Shown here piece by piece: positions 17,558 to 25,664 of a DNA stretch of 64,000 nucleotides. Under the pieces are notes generated by a model. The model was not told where the DNA came from, did no database searches, and saw only the letters and a list, made by a program, of their open reading frames with translations. Positions within the stretch are counted from its first letter, which is position 1. Each line of letters begins with the position of its first letter. The stretch is from Bradyrhizobium sp. Ce-3. GTDB taxonomy: Bacteria; Pseudomonadota; Alphaproteobacteria; Rhizobiales; Xanthobacteraceae. A program made the position numbers and the translations under genes. The stretch spans positions 124,001 to 188,000 of the forward strand of contig NZ_BQUV01000005.1 of assembly GCF_022835695.1 (NCBI RefSeq), read 5' to 3'.

Positions 17558-19279
17558 GTGCTGCTGGATCCCCGCGACGGTGACTTTGAGGACGATGCCG
17601 CCAGCCCCGAGCAACGTTCGTTGTTCGCAATCGTGGGCAGCCTCCTGGTCGAGATAAGCCCGGCGAAGCTGCTGTTCGCCTGGACGGTTTCGCTTCTGCT
17701 TCCGGGCGTGCTGCTCGGCCTTGCGCCACTGGTCGCATCCGCCTGGATTTCGAGCCTGTCGCAACACGTTCTTGCCTTGTCCGAAGTAGGCGCCGTGCTG
17801 GCGCTGGTTGTGATCGCGGCGCTGGGATGGCTCGGCGGGCGACCGCTGCTTCAAATCGCGGAAACAAACTTCTGGTCACTGAACGCGCTCGCGGTCCAAC
17901 CGAGCTACGCTTTCACGCGCGAGGCGCTGGGCCATCTGGCGGAACTGCTCTGGCGCACCAGCGCAAGCCCTGCCTCTCGCACGAGGCTGCGCCGCGTTTG
18001 CTCGGTCGGCGCCGGCGTACTGCTCTCTGCGGGCGCGGCATTGATCGCGGCGCTGGCTTGGCGTGCTTCGCAATGGACTGCGACCATCAATGACCTTGTT
18101 CTGATCCATCGTCTTGTGGTGCCGACGTTCGCGAACGCGGTGGTACTGGTGTCCAGCTATCTCGCGGTCGCATCACTGGCCTGGAGTGTGGCCGACGCCA
18201 GCATGGACCAACCAGCCGACCTCGCCGGATTCGACGCGATGCCCTCCGGAGGCCGCTGCTGGCGCCTTGCGCATCTGTCCGATCTTCACGTGGTCGGCGA
18301 ACGATACGGCTTCCGCATCGAGAGCGGGACGGCCGGCCCGCGGGGAAACCAACGCTTCAATCGCGTGCTGGCTCGCCTTGCCGAAATTCACGCCGTCGAT
18401 CCGCTCGACCACGTGCTGATCAGCGGCGATATGACGGACGCCGGCCGGCCCGGCGAATGGGCGGAGTTTCTCGATGCGTTGGCTGGTTATCCCGAGCTTG
18501 CTGCACGCATCATCATGCTTCCGGGCAATCATGACGTTAACGTCGTGGATCGTGCCAATCCGGCGCGCCTCGACCTGCCGTTCAGCCCAGGCAAGCGGCT
18601 ACGGCAGATGCGTACCCTATCGGCAATCGCGGCCGTCCAGGGTGATCGCGTGCGCGTCATCGACGGTTTTGGCAAACCGTCGGCTACGCTGAACCAGGCG
18701 CTGGCTCCCCATCGTGATCGGATAACACAATTTGCGCAGCACGGGGGCGTGCGCCGCGCGGCGGCGCTCCGCGGCCTGTTCGATGATCAGTTCCCGATGA
18801 TCCTGCCGCCGGACCAGGACGGTGGCCTCGGGATCGCCATTCTCAACTCCAACGCCGAAACCCACTTCTCCTTCACCAATGCACTCGGTTTGGTTTCGGA
18901 AGCGCAAACGCGGCGATTGGAGGCTGCGATCGGCCATTTCCCGACGGCATGCTGGGCCATCGCGCTCCATCATCACCTGATGGAGTATCCCATGCCGGTC
19001 AAGACGTTTGCCGAACGCATCGGGACGGCCCTGATCAACGGCAGTTGGTTTGTCCGCAGGTTGCAAAGGTTTTCCGATCGCTCGGTCGTCATGCACGGTC
19101 ACCGGCATATCGATTGGATCGGGACATGCGGTGCGTCGAGGATCGTCTCGGCCCCATCGCCGGTGATGGGGGCGGACGATGATGCAGTCACCTATTTCTA
19201 TGTCCATAGAATGGTCGTCGGTCCGGACCGGAAGCTCTGCCTCGCCGAGCCGGAGCGGGTGGAAATTTCCGGGAGCTAG
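17558..19279 (+). CDS. membrane-anchored calcineurin-like metallophosphoesterase
   Basis: A 573-residue protein. The first 210 residues hold about four transmembrane helices (LLFAWTVSLLLPGVLLGLAP, VGAVLALVVIAALGWLG, GVLLSAGAALIAALAW, NAVVLVSSYLAVASLAW). A phosphoesterase domain follows, with D242-x-H244 (HLSDLHVVG), GD at 290-291 (ISGDMTD), GNHD at 323-326 and GHRH at 514-517. It hydrolyses phosphate esters with two metal ions; the substrate is unknown. GTG 17558 is taken as the start because GGAGGG lies 8 nt upstream. Just before it is a short Bradyrhizobium-like motif, GGTGGAGCGAAGCGAAGCCC. Confidence 0.8.
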   Translation: MLLDPRDGDFEDDAASPEQRSLFAIVGSLLVEISPAKLLFAWTVSLLLPGVLLGLAPLVASAWISSLSQHVLALSEVGAVLALVVIAALGWLGGRPLLQIAETNFWSLNALAVQPSYAFTREALGHLAELLWRTSASPASRTRLRRVCSVGAGVLLSAGAALIAALAWRASQWTATINDLVLIHRLVVPTFANAVVLVSSYLAVASLAWSVADASMDQPADLAGFDAMPSGGRCWRLAHLSDLHVVGERYGFRIESGTAGPRGNQRFNRVLARLAEIHAVDPLDHVLISGDMTDAGRPGEWAEFLDALAGYPELAARIIMLPGNHDVNVVDRANPARLDLPFSPGKRLRQMRTLSAIAAVQGDRVRVIDGFGKPSATLNQALAPHRDRITQFAQHGGVRRAAALRGLFDDQFPMILPPDQDGGLGIAILNSNAETHFSFTNALGLVSEAQTRRLEAAIGHFPTACWAIALHHHLMEYPMPVKTFAERIGTALINGSWFVRRLQRFSDRSVVMHGHRHIDWIGTCGASRIVSAPSPVMGADDDAVTYFYVHRMVVGPDRKLCLAEPERVEISGS

Positions 19280-20310
19280 GACGTTTCCGGCCTGTCTTCG
19301 GCCGTTCCGCCGAACAAATCAGCGACCCATGCGGCCGACGGACTCTCGGCACAGAAGGTCAGAATGGCGAGCGTGATCGGCACGCCGATGAAGGTCCCGA
19401 ACAGGCCCCACAGCGAGCTCCAGAAGAAGATCGCAAACAGCACCAGAAACGGCGAGATCGACAACGTCGAGCCGGCGACCCGCGGCTCGATATAGCTGCC
19501 GACCACGAACTGGATGACGTTGAGGCAGGCGAACACACCGAACACCGCGGGCCAGCTCGCGAACTGCGTCATGGCCAGCAGCGTGGGGAACAGGGTTGCG
19601 ATGAAAGGGCCGATGAAAGGAATGTAGTTGAGGACAAAGGCGATCACGCCCCATTCGAATGCGAATGGCAGTCCGGTCACGGCGGCGAACAGACCGACCA
19701 AGAGGCCGGTGACCGCGCTCATCTGTGTCCGTACCAGCATATATTTGCGGAACTTGGCGGCCGTCGCCTTGCTGCCCTTGAGCAGGACGCGCGCAGCTGT
19801 CCGATTCTCCAACCGCTGGATTCGTCGAGCGGCGTCTTCGACCTCGAGAAGTCCCAGCACGACATAGATCAGCGCGACGAGCCAGAAACTCAGCGTGGTA
19901 TTGATGCGCCCCGTGACGTATTGCGTGGTGCGCAGCAGCCAGCCGACATTGAAATGTTCTGCCCAGACGCCAGCGAACGAGACGCCGTGGCCGTCGAGCC
20001 AGATCACCGCGGCGTCGTAGAAGGCCTGATAGCGCGCCGCGTCCGCAATCAAATAGCGCCCGACGCGGCCGAACCCCCATGCTGCCAGCGAGGCAAACGC
20101 GACGCAGGTGGCGACCGTAACAACTATGGTAACGGCGAGCGCGAGGAGTTTCGGCAGCCGTGATTGAAGCCGTTGCTGAACGGGCCAGACGATCGCGATG
20201 ATGAACAGGGCTGCCGCAAGCGGGGCGAGCACACTGCGTGCCTGAGCCACTGCCGCAATGACCAGCACCGCCGCGATGATGCCGGTCGTGATCTTCAATC
20301 CGCCAGCCAT
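19276..20310 (-). CDS. AI-2E family (PerM-type) transporter
   Basis: A 344-residue membrane protein of the AI-2E/PerM family. Hydrophobic helices lie at both ends, with a soluble helical part in the middle. Typical family stretches are visible: LNYIPFIGPFIATLFPTLLAM, YIEPRVAGSTLSISPFLVLFAIFFWSSLWG and GTFIGVPITLAIL. Members are putative efflux or exchange carriers; the substrate cannot be told from sequence. The stop codon shares the palindrome CTAG (19276-19279) with the stop of the convergent phosphoesterase gene. Confidence 0.88.
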   Translation of the reverse strand: MAGGLKITTGIIAAVLVIAAVAQARSVLAPLAAALFIIAIVWPVQQRLQSRLPKLLALAVTIVVTVATCVAFASLAAWGFGRVGRYLIADAARYQAFYDAAVIWLDGHGVSFAGVWAEHFNVGWLLRTTQYVTGRINTTLSFWLVALIYVVLGLLEVEDAARRIQRLENRTAARVLLKGSKATAAKFRKYMLVRTQMSAVTGLLVGLFAAVTGLPFAFEWGVIAFVLNYIPFIGPFIATLFPTLLAMTQFASWPAVFGVFACLNVIQFVVGSYIEPRVAGSTLSISPFLVLFAIFFWSSLWGLFGTFIGVPITLAILTFCAESPSAAWVADLFGGTAEDRPETS

Positions 20311-20347
20311 CCTTGTGTTATCCGACCTTCGCGTACTTGCGGTGCAG

Positions 20348-20812
20348 CTACAGCAATCCCCGATAGATCCCCGGCGCGGAGCCTTCGATGGCCACCGCGC
20401 CGACGGCCTTCGCATAGAATTCTGCCGGCCCGACGCCGCCGATGATGGCGTAGCCGAAGCCCTGGTGCTTCATGTCCTCGAGGCAGGCGAACAGTAGCGC
20501 CTTGCCGATGCCGCCCTGCTGCGCCTTTGGCGCGACGCCGGTCGGACCGAAGAAGTTGCGACAGGCCGCATCGTGGCAGGCGAACCCCACGATCTTCTTC
20601 TGCTGGATCGCGATGAAGCAGGAGACCGGCTGGCGGCTGAACGCCACCTCGGTTTCGCTCGCCCAAGCCTCGCTGAATGTCTCCCGCACCCAGGCGGCGA
20701 CCTTGTGCTTTTCGGGCGCGAGCGCACGGCGCATCACGATTCCGGCCTTTAGCAATCGATCGTAGGCCGGCTGGGAATCGGGCAGGGCGTAGAGCTTGAC
20801 GAGCATGTCCAT
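20348..20812 (-). CDS. GNAT family N-acetyltransferase
   Basis: A 154-residue GNAT protein. The acetyl-CoA-binding loop appears as APKAQQGGIGKALLFACLEDM, preceded by the strand IQQKKIVGFACHDAACRNFFGPTGV. The C-terminal part GFGYAIIGGVGPAEFYAKAVGAVAIEGSAPGIY matches alphaproteobacterial GNAT proteins of unknown substrate. It lies about 35 bp beyond the start of the AI-2E transporter gene on the same strand, so co-transcription is possible. Confidence 0.85.
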   Translation of the reverse strand: MDMLVKLYALPDSQPAYDRLLKAGIVMRRALAPEKHKVAAWVRETFSEAWASETEVAFSRQPVSCFIAIQQKKIVGFACHDAACRNFFGPTGVAPKAQQGGIGKALLFACLEDMKHQGFGYAIIGGVGPAEFYAKAVGAVAIEGSAPGIYRGLL

Positions 20813-20861
20813 GCGGCAAGCTTAATTGAAAACGCCCCGCGCGCAAATCATAGGAGGGCTC

Positions 20862-20962
20862 GTCATTCCGGGGCGCGCGGAGCACGAGCCCGAAATCCAT
20901 CGGGCCGCAGGCTTGATGGATGAATGGATTCCGGGTTCTCGCTTCGCGAGCCTCGGAATGAC
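20862..20962. repeat. palindromic dispersed repeat (~100 bp)
   Basis: The element is bounded by GTCATTCCG (20862-20870) and its exact reverse complement CGGAATGAC (20954-20962). Inside are GGGGCGCGCGGAGC, ATCCATCGGGCC and ATGGATTCCGGGTTCTCGC, a set I recognise as a frequent extragenic palindrome in Bradyrhizobium. It is non-coding and lies between the GNAT gene and a small membrane-protein gene. Confidence 0.7.
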
Positions 20963-20978
20963 GGATCGGGACCGTCGG

Positions 20979-21101
20979 TCACTGCCGCCGTTTGCGCTGT
21001 TGCCTGTTCGCGGCTTTGGTTTCACGCACGATCGCCCAAAAGTACCCGCCGCAGAATGCAACGATCGCAACAATCACGCTGGCGGCGATAATCTCTTGCA
21101 T
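20979..21101 (-). CDS. small single-span membrane protein (40 aa)
   Basis: A short frame, MQEIIAASVIVAIVAFCGGY continuing FWAIVRETKAANRQQRKRRQ. It has one hydrophobic helix at residues about 4-24 followed by a very basic tail, which predicts a cytoplasmic C-terminus. GGAG lies 10 nt before the ATG at 21101. The composition (helix plus Arg/Lys tail) is that of a real small membrane protein rather than of a random frame in this GC-rich DNA. Function is unknown. Confidence 0.55.
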   Translation of the reverse strand: MQEIIAASVIVAIVAFCGGYFWAIVRETKAANRQQRKRRQ

Positions 21102-21199
21102 GTCCGCGGATCTCCAAGTACACGTACCTCACATATGTGGGAAATATACCCACGTAAAGTGAAAATCGGTTTCGGGATGTGACGAGGCGGAGCGAAGGC

Positions 21200-21874
21200 A
21201 TGGTGAGAGTCAGCGCAACAAGCAGGCGTGTTCGGGCGATCGTCGCGCTCGTCGTCATGGCCGGCATTGGCTCGGCGCAGGCCGCGCGAACGTCCGACAA
21301 ATCCGATGCCAGCGGTGGCACCGTCTCGATTCCGGTCGACCCAGGGAACCAGACCTCCGCGGTAGATGGCGTGGTCCGCGCCGTTCAGCTTCCCAGGGGC
21401 GCTTCCGCGATCAGCGAGACCTACGGCGACTGGATCGTCAAATGCCAGCTCGACGGTGGTGCCAAGCTGTGCACCCTAGGGCAGACGCAGCTCTCCAAGG
21501 AGACCAATCAGCAGATCTTCGCCATCGAACTGATCCCCAGGGACGGCAAGGCCGAAGGCAACATCTTGATGCCGTTTGGGCTGAAGTTCGATGCTGGAGC
21601 CGTTCTCAAGCTCGACGGCAGGGATCTGGAGCAGACCCGGTTCTCCACCTGCACGGCGCAAGGCTGTTTGCTTCCGGTATCCTTCCCGACGGTCGTGACC
21701 GATACCCTCAGCAAGGCCAAAACGCTCACGGTCGCCGCGCAGAACATCAGCAACGGGCAGGCTCAACGGCTTCGCGGCGGCGCTGGAGCGCACCATTCAG
21801 CTTGCAGGTTGACCAGCGATCTCGTCGGCTCGCCAGCACCGCACCGCGTGCCCGTCCGGACGCGTCTGAAGTGA
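21200..21874 (+). pseudogene. invasion-associated locus B (IalB) family protein, 3' frameshifted
   Basis: An exported IalB-like protein (signal peptide ending IGSAQA; ETYGDWIVKCQLDG; CTLGQTQLSKE; FSTCTAQGCLLPVSFP; LSKAKTLTVAAQNISNGQA). Family members normally end with a strand, then LNGFAAALERTIQLAG. Here the frame breaks after NGQ. The expected LNGFAAALERTIQLAG and a TGA (21810-21812) are intact in the +1 frame from about 21760. As it stands, the frame runs on as Arg- and His-rich sequence to 21874, overlapping the convergent ABC gene. The pattern fits a deletion of about 20 nt. The truncated protein might still fold. Confidence 0.65.
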
Positions 21875-22810
21875 AGGTCCGGGCTCGCGCTGACACACCG
21901 CTTCGGCGTAGCGACAGCGTGGACTGAATGCACATCCGTCGGGCGGATTGAGCGGATTGGGCAGCTCGCCCCTCGTCGTCGCGAGCGGTGCGCGGCGCAG
22001 CGGATCGGGAATGGCGGCGATCAGGGTTTGCGTGTACGGGTGCGCCGGCCGTTCGAAGATCTCGCGCCAGCCGCCGGTCTCGACAATGCGGCCGAGATAC
22101 ATCACCGCGACCCTGTCGCTCATGTGCTCGACCACACCGAGGTCGTGGCTGATCATGATGTAGGAGAGGCCGAGACTCTCCTTCAATTCCAGCAGCAAAT
22201 TGATGATCTGGGCACGGATAGAGACGTCGAGCGCCGATACCGGTTCGTCGCAGATGACGATCTTGGGATTGAGGATCAGCGCGCGGGCGATGCCGATGCG
22301 CTGGCGCTGGCCACCCGAGAATTCATGCGGGTAGCGGCCGGCCTGTTCGGGCCGCAGGCCGACGTGTTTGAGCATCGTGGCAACGCGTCCGTCGATCTCG
22401 CTTTGGGCCGTCACGCCATGCAAGCGCAGCGGATCTTCGAGCGTGCGGCGAACGGTCTGGCGTGGATTGAGCGAGGCGTAGGGATCCTGAAATACCATTT
22501 GCGCGGTACGAGCCATGAGCTTTCGATCGAGCGATCGCCGGCCCGTCACGACGTGCCCGTCGAGCACGATCCGGCCACGCGTCGGCGTCAGGAGGCCGAG
22601 CAGGGACAGTGCGACGGTCGACTTACCGCAACCGGATTCGCCGACCAGACCGAGGCACTCACCGCGCTTCAGCTCGAGGTCGATGCCGTCGACCGCGCGG
22701 AGCAGCCGATGGCCGCCGCCCAGCAAGCCGCCACCGAGCGGAAAATGCACCGCGAGATCCTCCACGCTGAGGATGATCGCGTCGCCGGGCGTCGCCGCGG
22801 GTTCACGCAT
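21797..22810 (-). CDS. peptide/nickel-type ABC transporter ATP-binding protein (DppF/OppF-like)
   Basis: A 337-residue ATPase with Walker A (GESGCGKST), Q-loop (MVFQDPYASLNPRQTV), signature (FSGGQRQRIGIARAL), Walker B (IVICDEPVSALD) and H-loop (MISHDLGVVEHM). The C-terminal oligopeptide/dipeptide extension PNPLNPPDGCAFSPRCRYAEAVC, with its clustered cysteines, is typical of OppF/DppF. It is the last gene of the five-gene importer operon and overlaps the preceding ATPase gene by 8 bp. Confidence 0.93.
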   Translation of the reverse strand: MREPAATPGDAIILSVEDLAVHFPLGGGLLGGGHRLLRAVDGIDLELKRGECLGLVGESGCGKSTVALSLLGLLTPTRGRIVLDGHVVTGRRSLDRKLMARTAQMVFQDPYASLNPRQTVRRTLEDPLRLHGVTAQSEIDGRVATMLKHVGLRPEQAGRYPHEFSGGQRQRIGIARALILNPKIVICDEPVSALDVSIRAQIINLLLELKESLGLSYIMISHDLGVVEHMSDRVAVMYLGRIVETGGWREIFERPAHPYTQTLIAAIPDPLRRAPLATTRGELPNPLNPPDGCAFSPRCRYAEAVCQREPGPSLQTRPDGHAVRCWRADEIAGQPAS

Positions 22811-23783
22811 GATGGTGGCACCTCACGAGTCCACCCGCACCGAGCCACGTCGTCTCCGGTGCGGTGGTCCGGCAGATCTCGGTCGCCTGCGCACAACGCG
22901 GATTGAAGCGGCAACCGCTCGGAAAGTCCGCGATCGCCGGCACGACGCCGGCGATTTCCCTGAGCCGCGACCGGCCGAGTGCTGCGCGGCTTCCCAGCCG
23001 CGGCAGCGAGTCGACCAGGCCCTGCGTGTAGGGATGCGCGCAGGCGCGGAAGATGTCGTCAGAGCCGCGTTCCTCGACGATGCGGCCGGCATACATGACG
23101 CCGACGCGCCGGCAGACGTTGGCGACCAGGCCCAGATCGTGGCTGATCATCAGGATCGCCGTGCCTCGCTCGGCGCACAGATTGCGCATCAGCTCGATGA
23201 TCTCGGCCTGCACCGTGACGTCGAGCGCGGTGGTCGGCTCGTCGGCGATCAGAAGATCCGGATCGCAGGCCAGCGCGATGGCGATCATCACGCGCTGGCG
23301 CATGCCCCCCGAAAGCTGGTGCGGGTAGTCCTTCACCCGCCGCTCCGGAGCGGGCACGCGCACGTTCGCCAGTGCCTCGACGGCCAGCTGGTTGGCCTCG
23401 CGCCAGCTCTTGCCCTTGTGCAGCACGAACATCTCCGCGATCTGCCGGCCGACCGGCGAGACCGGATTGAGCGCCGTCATCGGCTCCTGGAAGATCATGG
23501 CGATGCGGTTGCCGCGCAGCGCCCGCTGCTCGGCGGCGGAAAGCCCCTGGATCTCGCGGCCCTCGAAGCGGATGGCGCCGGCGGCAACCGACAGCGGCCG
23601 GCGCAGCAGGCCGATCAGAGCGAGGGCTGTGATGCTCTTGCCGCAACCGGACTCGCCGACCAGGCCGAATGTCTCGCCACGATCGATGCGGAAAGAAACG
23701 CCCTCGACCGCGGCAACATGCCTGGCGCCGTCGTCGAGATCGATGCGCAGGTCCTCGACCTCGATCAGCGGAGCGGCCGTCAT
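22803..23783 (-). CDS. peptide/nickel-type ABC transporter ATP-binding protein (DppD/OppD-like)
   Basis: A 326-residue ATPase. Motifs are Walker A (GESGCGKSI), Q-loop ([17 protein letters not shown]), signature ([15 protein letters not shown]), Walker B ([12 protein letters not shown]) and H-loop ([12 protein letters not shown]). The C-terminal [18 protein letters not shown] extension is that of OppD/DppD. The start [12 protein letters not shown] at 23783 overlaps the stop of the permease gene upstream (ATGA). It forms the ATPase pair with the following gene. Confidence 0.93.
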   Translation of the reverse strand: MTAAPLIEVEDLRIDLDDGARHVAAVEGVSFRIDRGETFGLVGESGCGKSITALALIGLLRRPLSVAAGAIRFEGREIQGLSAAEQRALRGNRIAMIFQEPMTALNPVSPVGRQIAEMFVLHKGKSWREANQLAVEALANVRVPAPERRVKDYPHQLSGGMRQRVMIAIALACDPDLLIADEPTTALDVTVQAEIIELMRNLCAERGTAILMISHDLGLVANVCRRVGVMYAGRIVEERGSDDIFRACAHPYTQGLVDSLPRLGSRAALGRSRLREIAGVVPAIADFPSGCRFNPRCAQATEICRTTAPETTWLGAGGLVRCHHHA

Positions 23784-24601
23784 GCGCGCCGGCTCCGCGA
23801 CTGGGGATCCAGCACGTCGCGCAAGCCGTCTCCCAGCAGATTGAGGCCGAGCACCGTCAGGAAGATCGCGAGGCCCGGGAATACCGACAGCCACGGCGCC
23901 GTGGTGATCTGGTCGCGCGCCTCCGACAACATGCTGCCCCAACTTGGATAGGGTGGACGGATGCCAAGGCCGAGGAATGAAAGCGAGGCTTCTGCCAGGA
24001 CTGCGCCGCCCATGCCGAGCGTACCGATGACGATGATCGGGCCGACCATGTTCGGCAGCAGTTGCGTGATCATGATGCGCAAGTCTCCATAGCCGAGCAC
24101 GCGCGCAGCCTGCACATAGCCCTGGCTCTTCAGCGACAGCGTCGAGGCGCGCGCGATCCGGCAGGTGAAGGACCAGTTGGTCAATCCGAGCGCGATCAAA
24201 AGGCTGGTCAGGCCGGGTCCAAGCACTGCCATGATGGCGAGTGCGAAGATCAGCGAGGGGATGGCGAGCATCAGATTGGTCAGCCCGTTGACGACATCGT
24301 CCCACCAGCCGCCCCAATACCCCGCCGTCAGGCCCAGCGTCACGCCGATGACGCTGTTGACGAGCTGCGAGACGATGCCGACCGTCAGCGAGATCCGCGC
24401 ACCGTGCACGACGCGGGAATAGATATCCCGGCCCTGCGCATCGGTGCCGAACCACCAGGTCCAGCTCGGCGGTTCTTCCGCATTCATGAGGTTGGCGCCC
24501 ATGACCGGATCGGTATGTGCCAGCCAGGGCGCGAACAGGCCGACGAAGATCGCCAGCGCGAACAACGTCCCGCCGATGATCGCGCTGGTCCCAAGCTTCA
24601 T
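23780..24601 (-). CDS. peptide/nickel-type ABC transporter permease (DppC-like)
   Basis: A 273-residue inner-membrane permease with the OppC/DppC N-terminal helix and the extracytoplasmic segment HTDPVMGANLMNAEEPPSWTWWFGTDAQGRDIYSRVVHGARISL, diagnostic for this subunit. The coupling loop with EAS and gly is AEASLSFLGLGIRPPYPSWG. It pairs with the DppB-like permease encoded just upstream, 67 bp away. Confidence 0.92.
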   Translation of the reverse strand: MKLGTSAIIGGTLFALAIFVGLFAPWLAHTDPVMGANLMNAEEPPSWTWWFGTDAQGRDIYSRVVHGARISLTVGIVSQLVNSVIGVTLGLTAGYWGGWWDDVVNGLTNLMLAIPSLIFALAIMAVLGPGLTSLLIALGLTNWSFTCRIARASTLSLKSQGYVQAARVLGYGDLRIMITQLLPNMVGPIIVIGTLGMGGAVLAEASLSFLGLGIRPPYPSWGSMLSEARDQITTAPWLSVFPGLAIFLTVLGLNLLGDGLRDVLDPQSRSRRA

Positions 24602-24668
24602 CGCTGCCGCTCCGCCGTGGCAGGCTGCACGGTCGATCGTGCGCAGGCGTAGTGAGATCGGCCGCCGC

Positions 24669-25604
24669 TCATGCGTATCGGATCCTGGGATCGATCACGC
24701 CGTAGAGCAGGTCGACCAGCGTGTTGACGGTGAGGAAGAACAGCACCACCACCAGAATGGTGCCCTGGACGGCCGGAATGTCGCGCTGCAGGACGCTGTC
24801 GACCAGCAGCGAGCCGATGCCCGGCCAGGAAAACAACTTCTCGACCACGACGGCTTGGCCCATCACGACGCCGAATTGCAGGCCGATCGCGGTCAGAATG
24901 ATGACGAGAGCGTTGCGCATCACGTGCCACGTTACGACCCGGGTCTCGCTCATGCCCTTCGAGCGAGCCGTGCGGACAAAATCCGCGGTCATGATCTCGA
25001 GCACGGCTGCCCGCGTCGTCCGCGCCAGCAGTGCCATCGGCGAGACGCCGAGGGTCACGGCAGGCAGCAGCAGGTATTTGAGCCCGCCATCGCCATAGCC
25101 GAAGCTCGGCAGCCAGCCGAGCTTCAATGCAAACAGATACATCAGCAGCAGCCCGAGCCAGAATTTGGCCATCGACAGGCCCGACACGGCCAGCACCATC
25201 GAGAGCGTGTCGACGATGCTGCCCGGCTTCAGTGCGGCGACGAAGCCGAGCGGTACGCCGACCGCAATCGCAAACGCCAGGGCCGCGAAGATCAGCTGCA
25301 GCGTCGGCCACATCCGTTTGGCGACCATGGTGGTGACTGGCTCGCGGGTCCGGAACGAGGTCCCGAAATCGCCCGTCGTGAGCTTGGCGATATAAGAGCC
25401 GAACCGAACGTAGACGGGATCATCGAGGCCGAGCTGCTTCTTCATGCGTTCCACGACCTGAGGATCCGTCGGACCTCGGCCGTCATCGCCCATGCTCGAC
25501 ACGATGCTGCCCGGAACGATGCTGAACAGCACGAAGATCACCAGCACGACGGCCAGCACGGTCGGAATGGTCTGCAGGACTCGACGGATCGCGAACGAGA
25601 GCAT
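24669..25604 (-). CDS. peptide/nickel-type ABC transporter permease (DppB-like)
   Basis: A 311-residue permease with six predicted helices. The N-terminus MLSFAIRRVLQTIPTVLAVVLVIF, the early GDFGTSFRTREPV segment and the EAA-like loop ARTTRAAVLEIMTADFVRTARSKGMSE are typical of DppB/OppB. VVVEKLFSWPGIGSLLVDSVLQRDIPAVQG is the conserved C-terminal region. It forms the channel with the DppC-like subunit. The substrate is set by the binding protein encoded next. Confidence 0.92.
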   Translation of the reverse strand: MLSFAIRRVLQTIPTVLAVVLVIFVLFSIVPGSIVSSMGDDGRGPTDPQVVERMKKQLGLDDPVYVRFGSYIAKLTTGDFGTSFRTREPVTTMVAKRMWPTLQLIFAALAFAIAVGVPLGFVAALKPGSIVDTLSMVLAVSGLSMAKFWLGLLLMYLFALKLGWLPSFGYGDGGLKYLLLPAVTLGVSPMALLARTTRAAVLEIMTADFVRTARSKGMSETRVVTWHVMRNALVIILTAIGLQFGVVMGQAVVVEKLFSWPGIGSLLVDSVLQRDIPAVQGTILVVVLFFLTVNTLVDLLYGVIDPRIRYA

Positions 25605-25664
25605 TGGACGTTTTCCTCATCCCCTCCATCGCTCGACAGGATGGAGGGTGAGCGATGGCACCTG

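Noticed and set aside
20862-20962. Palindrome-bounded repeat as a mobile element or attachment site
   Set aside because: It is only about 100 bp, with no transposase and no flanking target duplication seen; it fits an extragenic palindromic repeat.
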